Assembly (NCBI RefSeq): GCF_001624705.1
Contig: NZ_JSEO01000005.1
Span: forward strand, 124,001-188,000
Length of the DNA: 64,000 nucleotides
Direction: 5' to 3'
Source of the DNA: Marinomonas sp. SBI8L
GTDB taxonomy: Bacteria > Pseudomonadota > Gammaproteobacteria > Pseudomonadales > Marinomonadaceae
Below, in pieces: positions 18,642-26,263 of this stretch. The notes beneath the pieces are model-generated. The model made no database searches, was not told where the DNA came from, and saw only the letters and a program-made list of their open reading frames with translations. A program made the position numbers and the translations under genes. The first letter of the stretch is position 1, and each line of letters begins with the position of its first letter.

Positions 18642-18769
18642 TTAGATACCAATATAAGTCCATTTTGAGCAAAAGGCCAAATTTTTTTCATTTTTATCGG
18701 TTATTTATTTGCCAACAAGCACGATTGGTGCTAATTTTTACCCGAAGTTAGATACCAAACATATACCAA
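18642..18769. promoter_or_regulatory. Candidate GntR-type operators in the nagB / sugar-ABC divergent promoter
   Basis: TTAGATACCAA occurs twice (18642-18652 and 18748-18758), and the core ATACCAA a third time at 18763-18769, 11 bp or one helical turn after the second. The sites lie in the 192 bp between nagB and the binding-protein gene. The GntR/HutC regulator at 23208 is the obvious candidate. Confidence 0.6.
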
Positions 18770-18816
18770 TAAAAACAAAAAACTCAGGTTTAAACCTAAA
18801 AATTGGAGCGTTAGCC

Positions 18817-20088
18817 ATGTTAAAAGCTAGACCCGTTACCCTACTAAAACAGAGCGCCATAAGCCTAACTTTGGTTGCAGCCACTATCACAAGCGTACAG
18901 GCAAGCGGCAGTTTGTCGATTGAAAGTTGGCGTAGTGATGATGCCAATATTTGGAGCGATGTGATCCTTCCGGCTTTTAACCAATCACACCCAGATATCA
19001 AGGTTCACTTTGCACCAACACCACCAGCAGAGTACAACTCAGCACTACAAGCCAAACTGCAAGCGGGTACAGCGGGTGACTTGATTACCTGTCGCCCATT
19101 CGATACCTCATTAAGCCTTTATCAAAATGGTCATCTTGAAAACCTAGCAGGTCTGGATGGTTTAAATGAGTTCTCTGATGTATCAAAAAGTGCTTGGGTA
19201 ACAGATGATGGTAAAGAGCAATTCTGCTTACCACTTGCCTCAGTTATTCACGGCTTTATCTATAACAAAGCCATCTTTAAAGAGCTCGACCTAAAAGTAC
19301 CCGCGACTCAAGATGAGTTTTATAAGGTGCTAGATACCATTAAATCTGAAAGCCGTTATATTCCACTTTCTATGGGGACCGCAGACCAATGGGAAGCAGC
19401 AACCATGGGCTTTCAAAATGTCGGCCCTAACTTCTGGAAAGGAGAAGATGGCCGTAAAGCCTTAATCTCAGGCGAAGGCAAGCTAACGGATAAGGCGTAT
19501 CTTGAAACTTGGCAAGAGCTGGCGAAATGGAAGGACTATTTAGGCCGTGGTTATCAGGCACAAAAGTATTCTGACTCGCAAAACCTCTTTACCCTAGAAC
19601 GTGCTGCTATCTACCCAGCTGGTTCTTGGGATATCCAAACCTTTAACGATCAGGCTGAATTCGAATTTGGTGCTTTCCCACCTCCAGTCGTAAAAGCAGG
19701 CGATGCTTGTTACATCAGTGACCACACGGATATTGGTATTGGTATCAATGCCAATTCAGATAATAAAGAAGCTGCCAAAGCCCTATTAAACTGGATGGCA
19801 TCAGCAGAGTTTGCCAACTTGTTTGCGAATGCAGTACCTGGCTTCTTCCCATTATCTAACCACAAGGTTGCGATCAATGATCCGGTTGCCCAAGAGTTTG
19901 TCAGCTGGAGAGACCAGTGTAACTCGACCATACGTAACTCTTACCAGATTCTATCTCGTGGTACACCAAACCTTGAGAATGCCCTATGGAATGTCAGCGC
20001 TCAGGTGATTAATGGCACCATGAGCCCAGAGGCGGCAGCGAAAAAAGCACAGGATGGCTTGCAAGCATGGTACGCACCACAGCAATAA
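18817..20088 (+). CDS. Sugar ABC transporter, extracellular binding protein (family 1)
   Basis: This is a solute-binding protein of the carbohydrate-uptake CUT1 type. A signal peptide (LLKQSAISLTLVAATITSVQA) is followed by mature SGSLSIESWRSDDANIW. AKLQAGTAGDLITCRPFD and GSWDIQTFND are typical of the family. The frame is open from TTG 18709, but ATG 18817 after TTGGAGCG starts the signal peptide, giving 423 aa. It is linked by promoter and neighbours to amino-sugar catabolism; GlcNAc or a chitin oligosaccharide is the inferred ligand. A strong hairpin follows it. Confidence 0.9.
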   Translation: MLKARPVTLLKQSAISLTLVAATITSVQASGSLSIESWRSDDANIWSDVILPAFNQSHPDIKVHFAPTPPAEYNSALQAKLQAGTAGDLITCRPFDTSLSLYQNGHLENLAGLDGLNEFSDVSKSAWVTDDGKEQFCLPLASVIHGFIYNKAIFKELDLKVPATQDEFYKVLDTIKSESRYIPLSMGTADQWEAATMGFQNVGPNFWKGEDGRKALISGEGKLTDKAYLETWQELAKWKDYLGRGYQAQKYSDSQNLFTLERAAIYPAGSWDIQTFNDQAEFEFGAFPPPVVKAGDACYISDHTDIGIGINANSDNKEAAKALLNWMASAEFANLFANAVPGFFPLSNHKVAINDPVAQEFVSWRDQCNSTIRNSYQILSRGTPNLENALWNVSAQVINGTMSPEAAAKKAQDGLQAWYAPQQ

Positions 20089-20113
20089 GATCGACTCAGT
20101 AATACAATAACAA

Positions 20114-20142
20114 TGACGGAAAACCCCTAAGGTTTTCCGTCA
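20114..20142 (+). other. Intercistronic hairpin after the binding-protein gene
   Basis: A 12-bp perfect stem (20114-20125 with 20131-20142) and 5-nt loop have no T run and lie just before the permease gene. Such structures usually protect the binding-protein mRNA or cause partial termination, so that binding protein exceeds permease. Confidence 0.75.
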
Positions 20143-20157
20143 ATATGAGACAGGCGT

Positions 20158-21111
20158 ATGACCTTACCGAAATCAAAATCTACCCCAGAGTCGGCCGTAG
20201 AAAAAAAACCTATCCCTTGGCATATTGTTTTTTTTCTAGGGCCTGCCCTTCTGATATACCTAACTTTTAGCGTATATCCCTTACTAGACACCCTTATTCT
20301 CAGTCTTTATGACGAACAAAAAGGGCAAAGTAGTTTTGTTGGATTACAAAACTTTATCACGCTTATCAGTGACGATAATTGGTCATCCGCGTTTTGGAAT
20401 GCCCTGGCTAACAACTTCCAATTCTTTATCATCCACATGTTGGTACAGAACCCTATTGGTCTGTTATTAGCGGTTTTATTAAGCTCGCCTAAGTTAAGAT
20501 TTTCAGGCAGCTATCGCACCTTTATCTTTATGCCAACCATGTTATCTGTAGTCATAATCGGCTTTGTTTGGCAGCTATTATTAAGCCCAATTTGGGGGAT
20601 TTCTGAGAACTTCCTCTATCACCTTGGTTTAGACCATTATTTTGATGCTTGGTTAGGTAAAGAAAGCTCAGCCCTTATTACCTTAAGCTTCATCTCTGTT
20701 TGGCAATTTGTCGGTATCCCTATGATGCTTATTTATGCCACCTTATTAAACATTCCAGATGACATAGTGGATGCCAGTGTGGTGGATGGGGCTAACCCAA
20801 TGCAGACCTTCTGGTACATCAAACTGCCATTGATTTTGCCGACTATCGCTATGGTGTCCATTTTGACATTTGTTGCCAACTTCAACGCATTTGAGCTCAT
20901 TTATGCGGTAAAAGGCGCATTAGCTGGCCCTAACTTCTCGACAGATTTGATGGGAACCTTCTTCTATCGCACCTTCTTTGGTTTCCAATTACAAGAAGGC
21001 AGCGCCACCATGGGTGCCGCCGTAGCGACCTTGATGTTCCTCATTATTTTGGTTGGCATCATGCTCTTCCTTTTCTTTGTTCAACGTCGCATTCAGCGCT
21101 TCCAATTTTAA
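20158..21111 (+). CDS. Sugar ABC transporter permease (MalF-type)
   Basis: A 317-aa inner-membrane protein with six predicted helices. The EAA coupling loop with the ATPase is DASVVDGANPMQTFWYIKLPLILPTI (about 203-228). The N-terminus KPIPWHIVFFLGPALLIYLTFSVYPLLDTLILS is typical of CUT1 permease 1. It lies between the binding protein and the second permease, 7 bp before the latter. Substrate as for the binding protein. Confidence 0.92.
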   Translation: MTLPKSKSTPESAVEKKPIPWHIVFFLGPALLIYLTFSVYPLLDTLILSLYDEQKGQSSFVGLQNFITLISDDNWSSAFWNALANNFQFFIIHMLVQNPIGLLLAVLLSSPKLRFSGSYRTFIFMPTMLSVVIIGFVWQLLLSPIWGISENFLYHLGLDHYFDAWLGKESSALITLSFISVWQFVGIPMMLIYATLLNIPDDIVDASVVDGANPMQTFWYIKLPLILPTIAMVSILTFVANFNAFELIYAVKGALAGPNFSTDLMGTFFYRTFFGFQLQEGSATMGAAVATLMFLIILVGIMLFLFFVQRRIQRFQF

Positions 21112-21118
21112 GGTGACC

Positions 21119-21979
21119 ATGATGATCTCAGCATTTAAAAACTTTAATTTGGGGCGTTCAGTCCCTAAGAGTGTTGCCATTCATGGAGTCTTAATGGCCT
21201 ACACTGTGATTGCCCTGTTTCCTATCTTGGTGGTGATAATTAACGCCTTTAAGGAACGTCGTGCCATCTTCCGTGACCCACTAGCTATGCCGACTATGGA
21301 CAGCTTCACCTTAGTGGGCTTTGAGCAGGTATTACTGCGTTCAGACTTTGGCCTTTATTCATGGAATAGCCTAGTGGTGACTCTGCTTGCGGTTGGTCTA
21401 GTGCTTTTACTAGGCGCCATGGCGGCTTGGGCGTTAACCGAATATAAGTTTCGCACTAACCTCTTGATTACCTTCTTGTTTGCCATGGGCATTATGATCC
21501 CGATCCGATTAGGTACCGTGAGTATTTTACGCCTTATGGTGGATTTGAATTTGGTCAATACGCTCACCGCGCTGGTGCTCGTCTATATCGCCCAAGGTTT
21601 GCCCTTAGCAGTTTATATACTGTCCGAATTTATTCGCACCATACCCAAAGAGCTAAAAGAAGCCGCCCGTTGCGATGCGGTGAGTGAATACAAGATATTC
21701 TTCTGCATCATCTTGCCTTTGCTAAAACCTGCTATGGCGACTGTGGCCGTGTTTACCATGATTCCCATTTGGAACGACCTTTGGTTCCCGCTCATTCTGG
21801 CACCAGGGGAAGAGACACGCACCATCACCCTAGGAGTACAACAGTTTGTAGGCCAATACGTGACAGATTGGAACTCAGTATTATCTGCACTCACCATGGC
21901 CATAGTGCCTGTGCTCGTGCTCTATACCATTTTTTCTCGACAGCTAATCCGCGGCTTAACCAGCGGAGCGGTCAAATAA
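21119..21979 (+). CDS. Sugar ABC transporter permease (MalG-type)
   Basis: The second CUT1 permease, 287 aa from ATG 21119, which follows AAGGTG. Frames upstream of this ATG overlap the first permease and are not needed. The EAA loop is KELKEAARCDAVSEYKIFFCIILPLLKPA, and WNDLWFPLILAPGEETRTITLGVQQF is characteristic of MalG-type proteins. It pairs with the first permease and the ATPase that follows. Confidence 0.92.
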   Translation: MMISAFKNFNLGRSVPKSVAIHGVLMAYTVIALFPILVVIINAFKERRAIFRDPLAMPTMDSFTLVGFEQVLLRSDFGLYSWNSLVVTLLAVGLVLLLGAMAAWALTEYKFRTNLLITFLFAMGIMIPIRLGTVSILRLMVDLNLVNTLTALVLVYIAQGLPLAVYILSEFIRTIPKELKEAARCDAVSEYKIFFCIILPLLKPAMATVAVFTMIPIWNDLWFPLILAPGEETRTITLGVQQFVGQYVTDWNSVLSALTMAIVPVLVLYTIFSRQLIRGLTSGAVK

Positions 21980-22022
21980 CGCAAACTTTTTCATTTTAAC
22001 TTTGACCGTTGGAGACTAACTC

Positions 22023-23126
22023 ATGGCAAGTGTAAAACTCGATAATATTCAAAAACGATTTGGTGATGTGCAAGTACTACACGGCATAGATCTAGACATT
22101 AAAGACGGCGAATTCGTGGTACTCATTGGCGAATCAGGCTGTGGTAAATCCACCCTATTACGCCTACTTTCTGGCTTGGAAGAAATAACAGAAGGCGACC
22201 TGCATATCGATGGGCAAAGGGTGAATCACCAATCCCCAGCCCAGCGTGGCATCGCCATGGTATTCCAGTCTTATGCGCTTTATCCGCATATGAGTGTGTA
22301 TAAAAACATGGCCTTTGGCCTCAAGATTGCCGGACAAGATAAACAAGCCGTAAAACTAAAGGTAGAAGAAGCCGCCAAGAAACTAAAAATAGATCACCTA
22401 CTAGAACGCCTCCCAAGGGAGCTATCCGGCGGACAAAGACAAAGGGTTGCCATTGGCCGTGCCATAGTACGTGATCCTAAGGTGTTTTTATTTGATGAAC
22501 CCCTGTCTAACCTTGATGCTTCATTAAGGGTTAAAACCCGAGTTGAGCTGGGTAAACTGCATCAAGAACTTAACGCTACTATTGTTTATGTTACCCATGA
22601 TCAGGTTGAAGCCATGACCTTAGGCGATAAAATAGTCGTAATGAATCAAGGACGTATAGAGCAAGCTGGCACACCACTTTCGCTCTATCACCATCCTAAA
22701 ACTGAGTTTGTTGCAGGCTTTATTGGCTCCCCTAAGATGAACTTTATCTCGGCTCAGGTCACATCAATTGAATCAGATTCTGTACAACTTATGTTAGAAT
22801 CCGGCCCGACAATTCGTGCCGCTATCGACGGCCAAACGCTGAAACTCGCCGACAAGGTGAAACTAGGCGTGCGACCAGAACATTTTGTACTAGCCACAGA
22901 TGAAGAAAATCAATTCCAAGGTAGAGTATCACTAGTCGAAAACCTAGGTGAGCTTGCTTATGTCTATGTGAATACAGGCCAAAATGCTGAATCAGATATT
23001 GTCATTAAGCTAGATGGCGATTGCCAGTATCAAGCTGGCGATAGTATTCGTTTTGCCGTCGCCGCAGCAGATACCTACTTATTTGATAAAGCAGGTATGG
23101 CCTTGCCAAGGCTTAACAAAGCATAA
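22023..23126 (+). CDS. Sugar ABC transporter ATPase (UgpC/MsmK type)
   Basis: This is a 367-aa CUT1 ATPase. Walker A is GESGCGKST (about 38-46), the Q-loop AMVFQSYALYPHMSVYKN, signature LSGGQRQRVAIGRAIV, Walker B VFLFDEPLSNLDA and switch histidine VTHDQVEAMTL. The C-terminal regulatory OB-type domain (about 240-367) includes LGVRPEHF. The start follows TTGGAGACT. It completes the importer encoded from 18817. Confidence 0.94.
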   Translation: MASVKLDNIQKRFGDVQVLHGIDLDIKDGEFVVLIGESGCGKSTLLRLLSGLEEITEGDLHIDGQRVNHQSPAQRGIAMVFQSYALYPHMSVYKNMAFGLKIAGQDKQAVKLKVEEAAKKLKIDHLLERLPRELSGGQRQRVAIGRAIVRDPKVFLFDEPLSNLDASLRVKTRVELGKLHQELNATIVYVTHDQVEAMTLGDKIVVMNQGRIEQAGTPLSLYHHPKTEFVAGFIGSPKMNFISAQVTSIESDSVQLMLESGPTIRAAIDGQTLKLADKVKLGVRPEHFVLATDEENQFQGRVSLVENLGELAYVYVNTGQNAESDIVIKLDGDCQYQAGDSIRFAVAAADTYLFDKAGMALPRLNKA

Positions 23127-23207
23127 GCGTTAAAAAGAAAAATGGTCATCCCTTAGCAAAGTGTTAAGGGCAAACCACTGTTAGTAACCCGTTTAGGAAG
23201 TCAGAGT

Positions 23208-23963
23208 ATGAGTCAACATCGCGTAAATTTACTTTTCGGCCTTGGAGATGACTTAAAAAAGACAGGTGTCCCCCTGTATATGCAATTGAAGAAGGTGATT
23301 CAATCATCGATTCAAGAAGCCAGAGTACACCCAGGTGATGCGCTCCCTCCTGAACGGGACCTAGCAAAATACCTAGATGTTTCACGTGTAACCGTAAGAC
23401 GTGCCATAGATGAGCTAGTTAAAGAAGATGTGCTCACCCAAAGACAAGGAGCAGGCACCTTTGTTAGCGATCGCGTCGAGCAGCCGTTAAACCACCTGCG
23501 TAGTTTTACCGAAATCATGAAAGACAGAGGCAAAAGCATTTCGACCAAATGGATTGATAGATCCCTTGGTATGCCTCAGCCAGAAGAGTGCCAAGCCCTG
23601 AAACTCGATGATAATGAAGAAGTGGTTCGCTTTTACCGCCTTCGTATCGCCGACGGTAAACCTATGGGATTAGAACTAGCCACCATTCCAAGTCGCTACA
23701 TACTTAACCCTTTTGCGATGGAAGGCTCTTTATACGACTTGCTACAACAGCAAAACTGCCGACCGACCCGCGCATTCCAACGCTTACGCGCCATCAGCAT
23801 AGATGAACAGCGTGCTCAGCTACTCGAAATCAACCCACATGATGCCGCCCTTTACATCGAACGAACCGGGGTTAACGCCGAAGGCACACCGGTAGAGTTT
23901 ACCCGTTCTTGGTTCCCGGGTGATTGTTATGACTTTGTCGCAGAAATTCACGCCACAGTTTAG
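23208..23963 (+). CDS. GntR/HutC-family transcriptional regulator (NagR-like)
   Basis: A 251-aa regulator. The N-terminal winged helix (about 20-90) contains PLYMQLKKVI, ALPPERDLAKYLDVSRVTVRRAIDELV and QRQGAGTFV. The C-terminal UTRA effector domain includes LRSFTEIMKDRG and ends with TPVEFTRSWFPGDCYDF. UTRA regulators often sense phosphorylated amino sugars. It lies at the end of the ABC operon, 81 bp after the ATPase, and probably acts on the ATACCAA repeats at 18642-18769. Confidence 0.9.
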   Translation: MSQHRVNLLFGLGDDLKKTGVPLYMQLKKVIQSSIQEARVHPGDALPPERDLAKYLDVSRVTVRRAIDELVKEDVLTQRQGAGTFVSDRVEQPLNHLRSFTEIMKDRGKSISTKWIDRSLGMPQPEECQALKLDDNEEVVRFYRLRIADGKPMGLELATIPSRYILNPFAMEGSLYDLLQQQNCRPTRAFQRLRAISIDEQRAQLLEINPHDAALYIERTGVNAEGTPVEFTRSWFPGDCYDFVAEIHATV

Positions 23964-23991
23964 TTTTTGCTTCGCTCGAACTTTGAGTCAG

Positions 23992-24022
23992 ACTCGTTCT
24001 CATGCTTTGTATGAGAACGAGT
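23992..24022. terminator. Perfect 12-bp hairpin between the GntR gene and the reverse transcriptase
   Basis: Arms 23992-24003 and 24011-24022 are perfectly complementary around a 7-nt loop. It lies between the 3' ends of two convergent genes. There is no strong T run, so the terminator role is likely but not certain. It also marks the right edge of the sugar block and the start of AT-rich DNA. Confidence 0.65.
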
Positions 24023-24046
24023 AGAAAACTCATTTTAAATTTCTTA

Positions 24047-25327
24047 TTAAAACTTTTCAATTTCATCATTAAACCTTCGCCATAAAGGCTTTAATTGATG
24101 CTTAATCGTTTTGCTATTCATTTTTTTAGCAGCCCTGAGTCCATAAGTAATGAAGTTTCTACCACCAAAGTGCGTATATCGACTATAAAGCTTGCGTTTA
24201 TAAAGAGACTCTCTAGATAAGCCTTTATTATCCCTTATAGCATTATATTTTTTCATTGTTTTCTTAGCTAAACTAACGCCTCTTTTCATCTTTTCAGAAT
24301 ACCTAGCCAAAGATGATGATCGTATATAAATGTTTTCTCCATCAAAAATAAAGCCAAGATATTGCAACATTTGATCAGCTTTTAATTGCCTGTTTTCATA
24401 TTTAAACGTCCGCAATTCGGTTTTATCAGTGTTAATTGATAACCCTAGTTCTTTAACTTTTTCCTGTGCAATTCCTGCGACTTCATCCCTTAACTCAGTG
24501 GGTACTATAAATAACATGTCATCACAATAACGATAATATTCACCGCCACACTCATCTACATAGTTTTTCATTTTGATATCAAAATCGAACATATATATGT
24601 TCGAAAGCAAGGCACTTATTGGAGATCCTTGAGGGATACCAAACGGAGCTTTATGAGGTACAATTAAATTGCCTTTACGAACAATATCTCTAAACTCTTT
24701 TGCAGTACATACACGTTTTCTACCATTTTTAGGGTTATTAATTGAGATTTCGAATTTCTCATAAAGATCTAGTTTATTTACAGTTGAAAATTTTGTAATA
24801 GATTTATAGACGTTAAAGTGATCTGCAGGAAGTTTTGAAGAGTTTAATAGACTTGCCCAACTATCTTTCAAAAACTTGTGATTTAATGTGTCAAAAAACT
24901 TTGAAAAATCAAGTGCGACAGCACTGCACTCTCCAGATTTTTTTATTTTTTCAAAAGCATCGTAAGCAAAATCAATATTACTTTTACCGAGCCCTCTAAA
25001 AGCTAAAATTGAATTTTCTAAGCCTGAATTTCTAATTTTATCTTCATATTTTTTGCTAAGAATTTTTGTGTAATAAGCATAAATATGACTATCCATATGA
25101 GATGAATATGCAATAGGGCGTTCTTTAAACGATATATTTAATTCGTTAGTTATTTTGTCTTTATTAATTTTTTTTGATTTGACTGTATAATTAATAAAAG
25201 GGTAGAAGGCATGTCTAGCGACGATATCAGGATTTGTAACAACAGCTACAGCTTTCTTATAACCTACAGGAAGGTCAAAATGAAGATATCCCCTACTACG
25301 AAACCATTTGGGAGGAACTGAAGGCAT
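24047..25327 (-). CDS. drt2: DRT2-type antiviral reverse transcriptase
   Basis: This is a 426-aa single-domain reverse transcriptase. Motif A is AVALDFSKFFD (catalytic D140), motif B PFGIPQGSPISALL (QGSP 233-236), motif C YYRYCDDMLFI (YCDD 267-270), motif D LGLSINTDKTEL and motif E LQYLGF. Maturase, endonuclease and integrase parts are absent, as in defence RTs. Known DRT2 enzymes copy an upstream ncRNA into head-to-tail cDNA on phage infection, creating a toxic neo gene. The region upstream here has exactly that architecture: a 120-nt unit, ACA ends, a promoter formed at the junction and a stop-free frame. This makes DRT2 much more likely than other RT classes. The gene is strongly AT-rich compared with its flanks. 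Confidence 0.93.
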   Translation of the reverse strand: MPSVPPKWFRSRGYLHFDLPVGYKKAVAVVTNPDIVARHAFYPFINYTVKSKKINKDKITNELNISFKERPIAYSSHMDSHIYAYYTKILSKKYEDKIRNSGLENSILAFRGLGKSNIDFAYDAFEKIKKSGECSAVALDFSKFFDTLNHKFLKDSWASLLNSSKLPADHFNVYKSITKFSTVNKLDLYEKFEISINNPKNGRKRVCTAKEFRDIVRKGNLIVPHKAPFGIPQGSPISALLSNIYMFDFDIKMKNYVDECGGEYYRYCDDMLFIVPTELRDEVAGIAQEKVKELGLSINTDKTELRTFKYENRQLKADQMLQYLGFIFDGENIYIRSSSLARYSEKMKRGVSLAKKTMKKYNAIRDNKGLSRESLYKRKLYSRYTHFGGRNFITYGLRAAKKMNSKTIKHQLKPLWRRFNDEIEKF

Positions 25328-25389
25328 TTATTTTCCCTAGCAAAACCGAGGCAGACTTAGAACTGTGGCAATTCCCTACGCCTTACCCC

Positions 25390-25423
25390 GGCTTAACCAA
25401 GTTGTTAAGACAACCATCAAGCC
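25390..25423 (-). other. Stem-loop 3' of the DRT2 template
   Basis: Five outer pairs (25390-25394 with 25419-25423) and five inner pairs with a 4-nt loop form an interrupted hairpin. It lies 20 nt after the 3' end of the template and 62 nt before the RT start codon, a plausible RT recognition structure. Confidence 0.7.
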
Positions 25424-25445
25424 CGAAGACTCAGCCACGTCATGT

Positions 25446-25565
25446 TAGATATGAATTATACTGTAACTATAACTTTGGAGACATCTGTGACGACTCTATT
25501 CAATGTATTGCTGTCATTCTTCTCAGTTAGCTTGCTTGGCTTTCCGATTAGACTTGACAACCTGT
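25446..25565 (+). CDS. neo: neo: endless reading frame that exists only in concatenated cDNA
   Basis: This 120-bp unit (25446-25565) lies in one plus-strand frame (25442 + 3n) without a stop codon. Joining unit end ...CCTGT to unit start TAGAT... keeps the frame (AAC CTG TTA GAT), so the concatemer encodes an unlimited 40-residue repeat. Translation can start at GTG 25487, 6 nt after GGAG 25477-25480. Each repeat has a hydrophobic core, LFNVLLSFFSVSLLGF, then IRLDNLLDMNYT and a Thr-rich stretch. In the chromosome the frame ends soon after the unit (TAA 25577-25579) and lacks a promoter. Known Neo proteins cause growth arrest; the hydrophobic core suggests membrane insertion here, which is inference. 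Confidence 0.86.
25457..25559 (+). promoter_or_regulatory. Split neo promoter: -10 at unit start, -35 at unit end
   Basis: TATACT is at 25457-25462 and TTGACA at 25554-25559, in the wrong order for a promoter in the chromosome. Joining two 120-nt units places TTGACA 17 bp before TATACT (25560-25565 plus 25446-25456), an almost perfect sigma70 promoter. Transcription would start near 25469, about 18 nt before GTG 25487. Confidence 0.85.
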
Positions 25566-25696
25566 TAAGTTCCTTTTAATCAATTACTTAAAGCAACTAT
25601 TAAAAGCAAAAAAATGATATCACCTCAATTAACAAAACTCAAAACCTTCTTAAGACAAAACTTAATTGTTAGGATATCTCGATAAAATTTTATACA

Positions 25697-26149
25697 CTAT
25701 TTCTCCAGAGACTCTAATGATTTAGAAATCAACTCCTCAAGGTGATTCCACTCACTCTCACTGAATGGAAAACCAGATGTTATAGCCACCAACAGATCAA
25801 TAGTTTCAGTTACTACCAACTTATGATTAAGTGGTAAGTTCTCTGCAAGCAGGTTTAAGTTCTGCACTTCTTGATATAAGTCTATGTTTATAGACATTCC
25901 CTTAATGTTACTTACATCATACTGATATTGAGTGACTCCATCCTGTATGACTTTTTGAGGGTTATAGAATCGGTAGTTTTTCACTACCATTTTTATAGTT
26001 GAGAGTAGTTTATGGCTTCGCTTAATGGCCAGCCGCCTTTCTCTCACTTTTCTCAACACACTTGGAGAAACACCTAAAACTAAAGCAACTACAACAGCAA
26101 GAAAAGTTGACAGTGCATTCACAATACTAAGTTTGGTTTGAAGGTCCAT
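25697..26149 (-). CDS. Small single-pass membrane protein, unknown
   Basis: A 150-aa protein with one N-terminal membrane helix (LSIVNALSTFLAVVVALVLGVSP, about 7-29), then a basic segment (LRKVRERRLAIKRSHK) that would face the cytoplasm, and a soluble helical remainder. No family is recognised. It lies just upstream of the DRT2 ncRNA on the same strand and is equally AT-rich, so it may be an accessory defence gene or simple island cargo. Confidence 0.65.
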   Translation of the reverse strand: MDLQTKLSIVNALSTFLAVVVALVLGVSPSVLRKVRERRLAIKRSHKLLSTIKMVVKNYRFYNPQKVIQDGVTQYQYDVSNIKGMSINIDLYQEVQNLNLLAENLPLNHKLVVTETIDLLVAITSGFPFSESEWNHLEELISKSLESLEK

Positions 26150-26263
26150 TCTAATCCTTACTGAACTTTAATTAAATAAAATGCCGCAATTAGGTGCTGA
26201 GAAAAATAAGATGTAATCAGAGTTTCTGATACCTCTAGCGGGCTCTTTTATATAATTTTCATA

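Larger units (their letters stand above)
25381..25590 (-). ncRNA. Template ncRNA of the DRT2 system (ends approximate)
   Basis: The minus-strand RNA upstream of the RT contains a template segment of 120 nt bounded by TAACA at 25567-25563 and again at 25447-25443. The 3' side holds a nested stem-loop (25390-25423): outer GGCTT/AAGCC and inner GTTGT/ACAAC around CTTA. Copying would begin opposite the 3' ACA and proceed to the 5' ACA. The nascent TGT end can then re-pair with the 3' ACA for another round. The RNA ends and promoter cannot be fixed from sequence. Confidence 0.8.

Noticed and set aside
24047-25327. Reverse transcriptase as a group II intron maturase or retron RT
   Set aside because: There is no maturase or endonuclease domain and no intron-like ends or msr/msd inverted-repeat structure; the 120-nt unit with junction promoter fits DRT2.
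25240-25527. A 96-codon open stretch on the plus strand across the RT start and the ncRNA, with protein-like residues
   Set aside because: It overlaps the conserved RT N-terminus and the ncRNA stem-loop and has no good start or ribosome site. It is in a different frame from neo.
25456-25575. A 39-codon stop-free stretch in the ncRNA sense (minus strand)
   Set aside because: In the 120-nt unit this frame has a TAA (25458-25456) in every repeat, and the junction forms no promoter in that direction. The plus-strand frame fits all signals.
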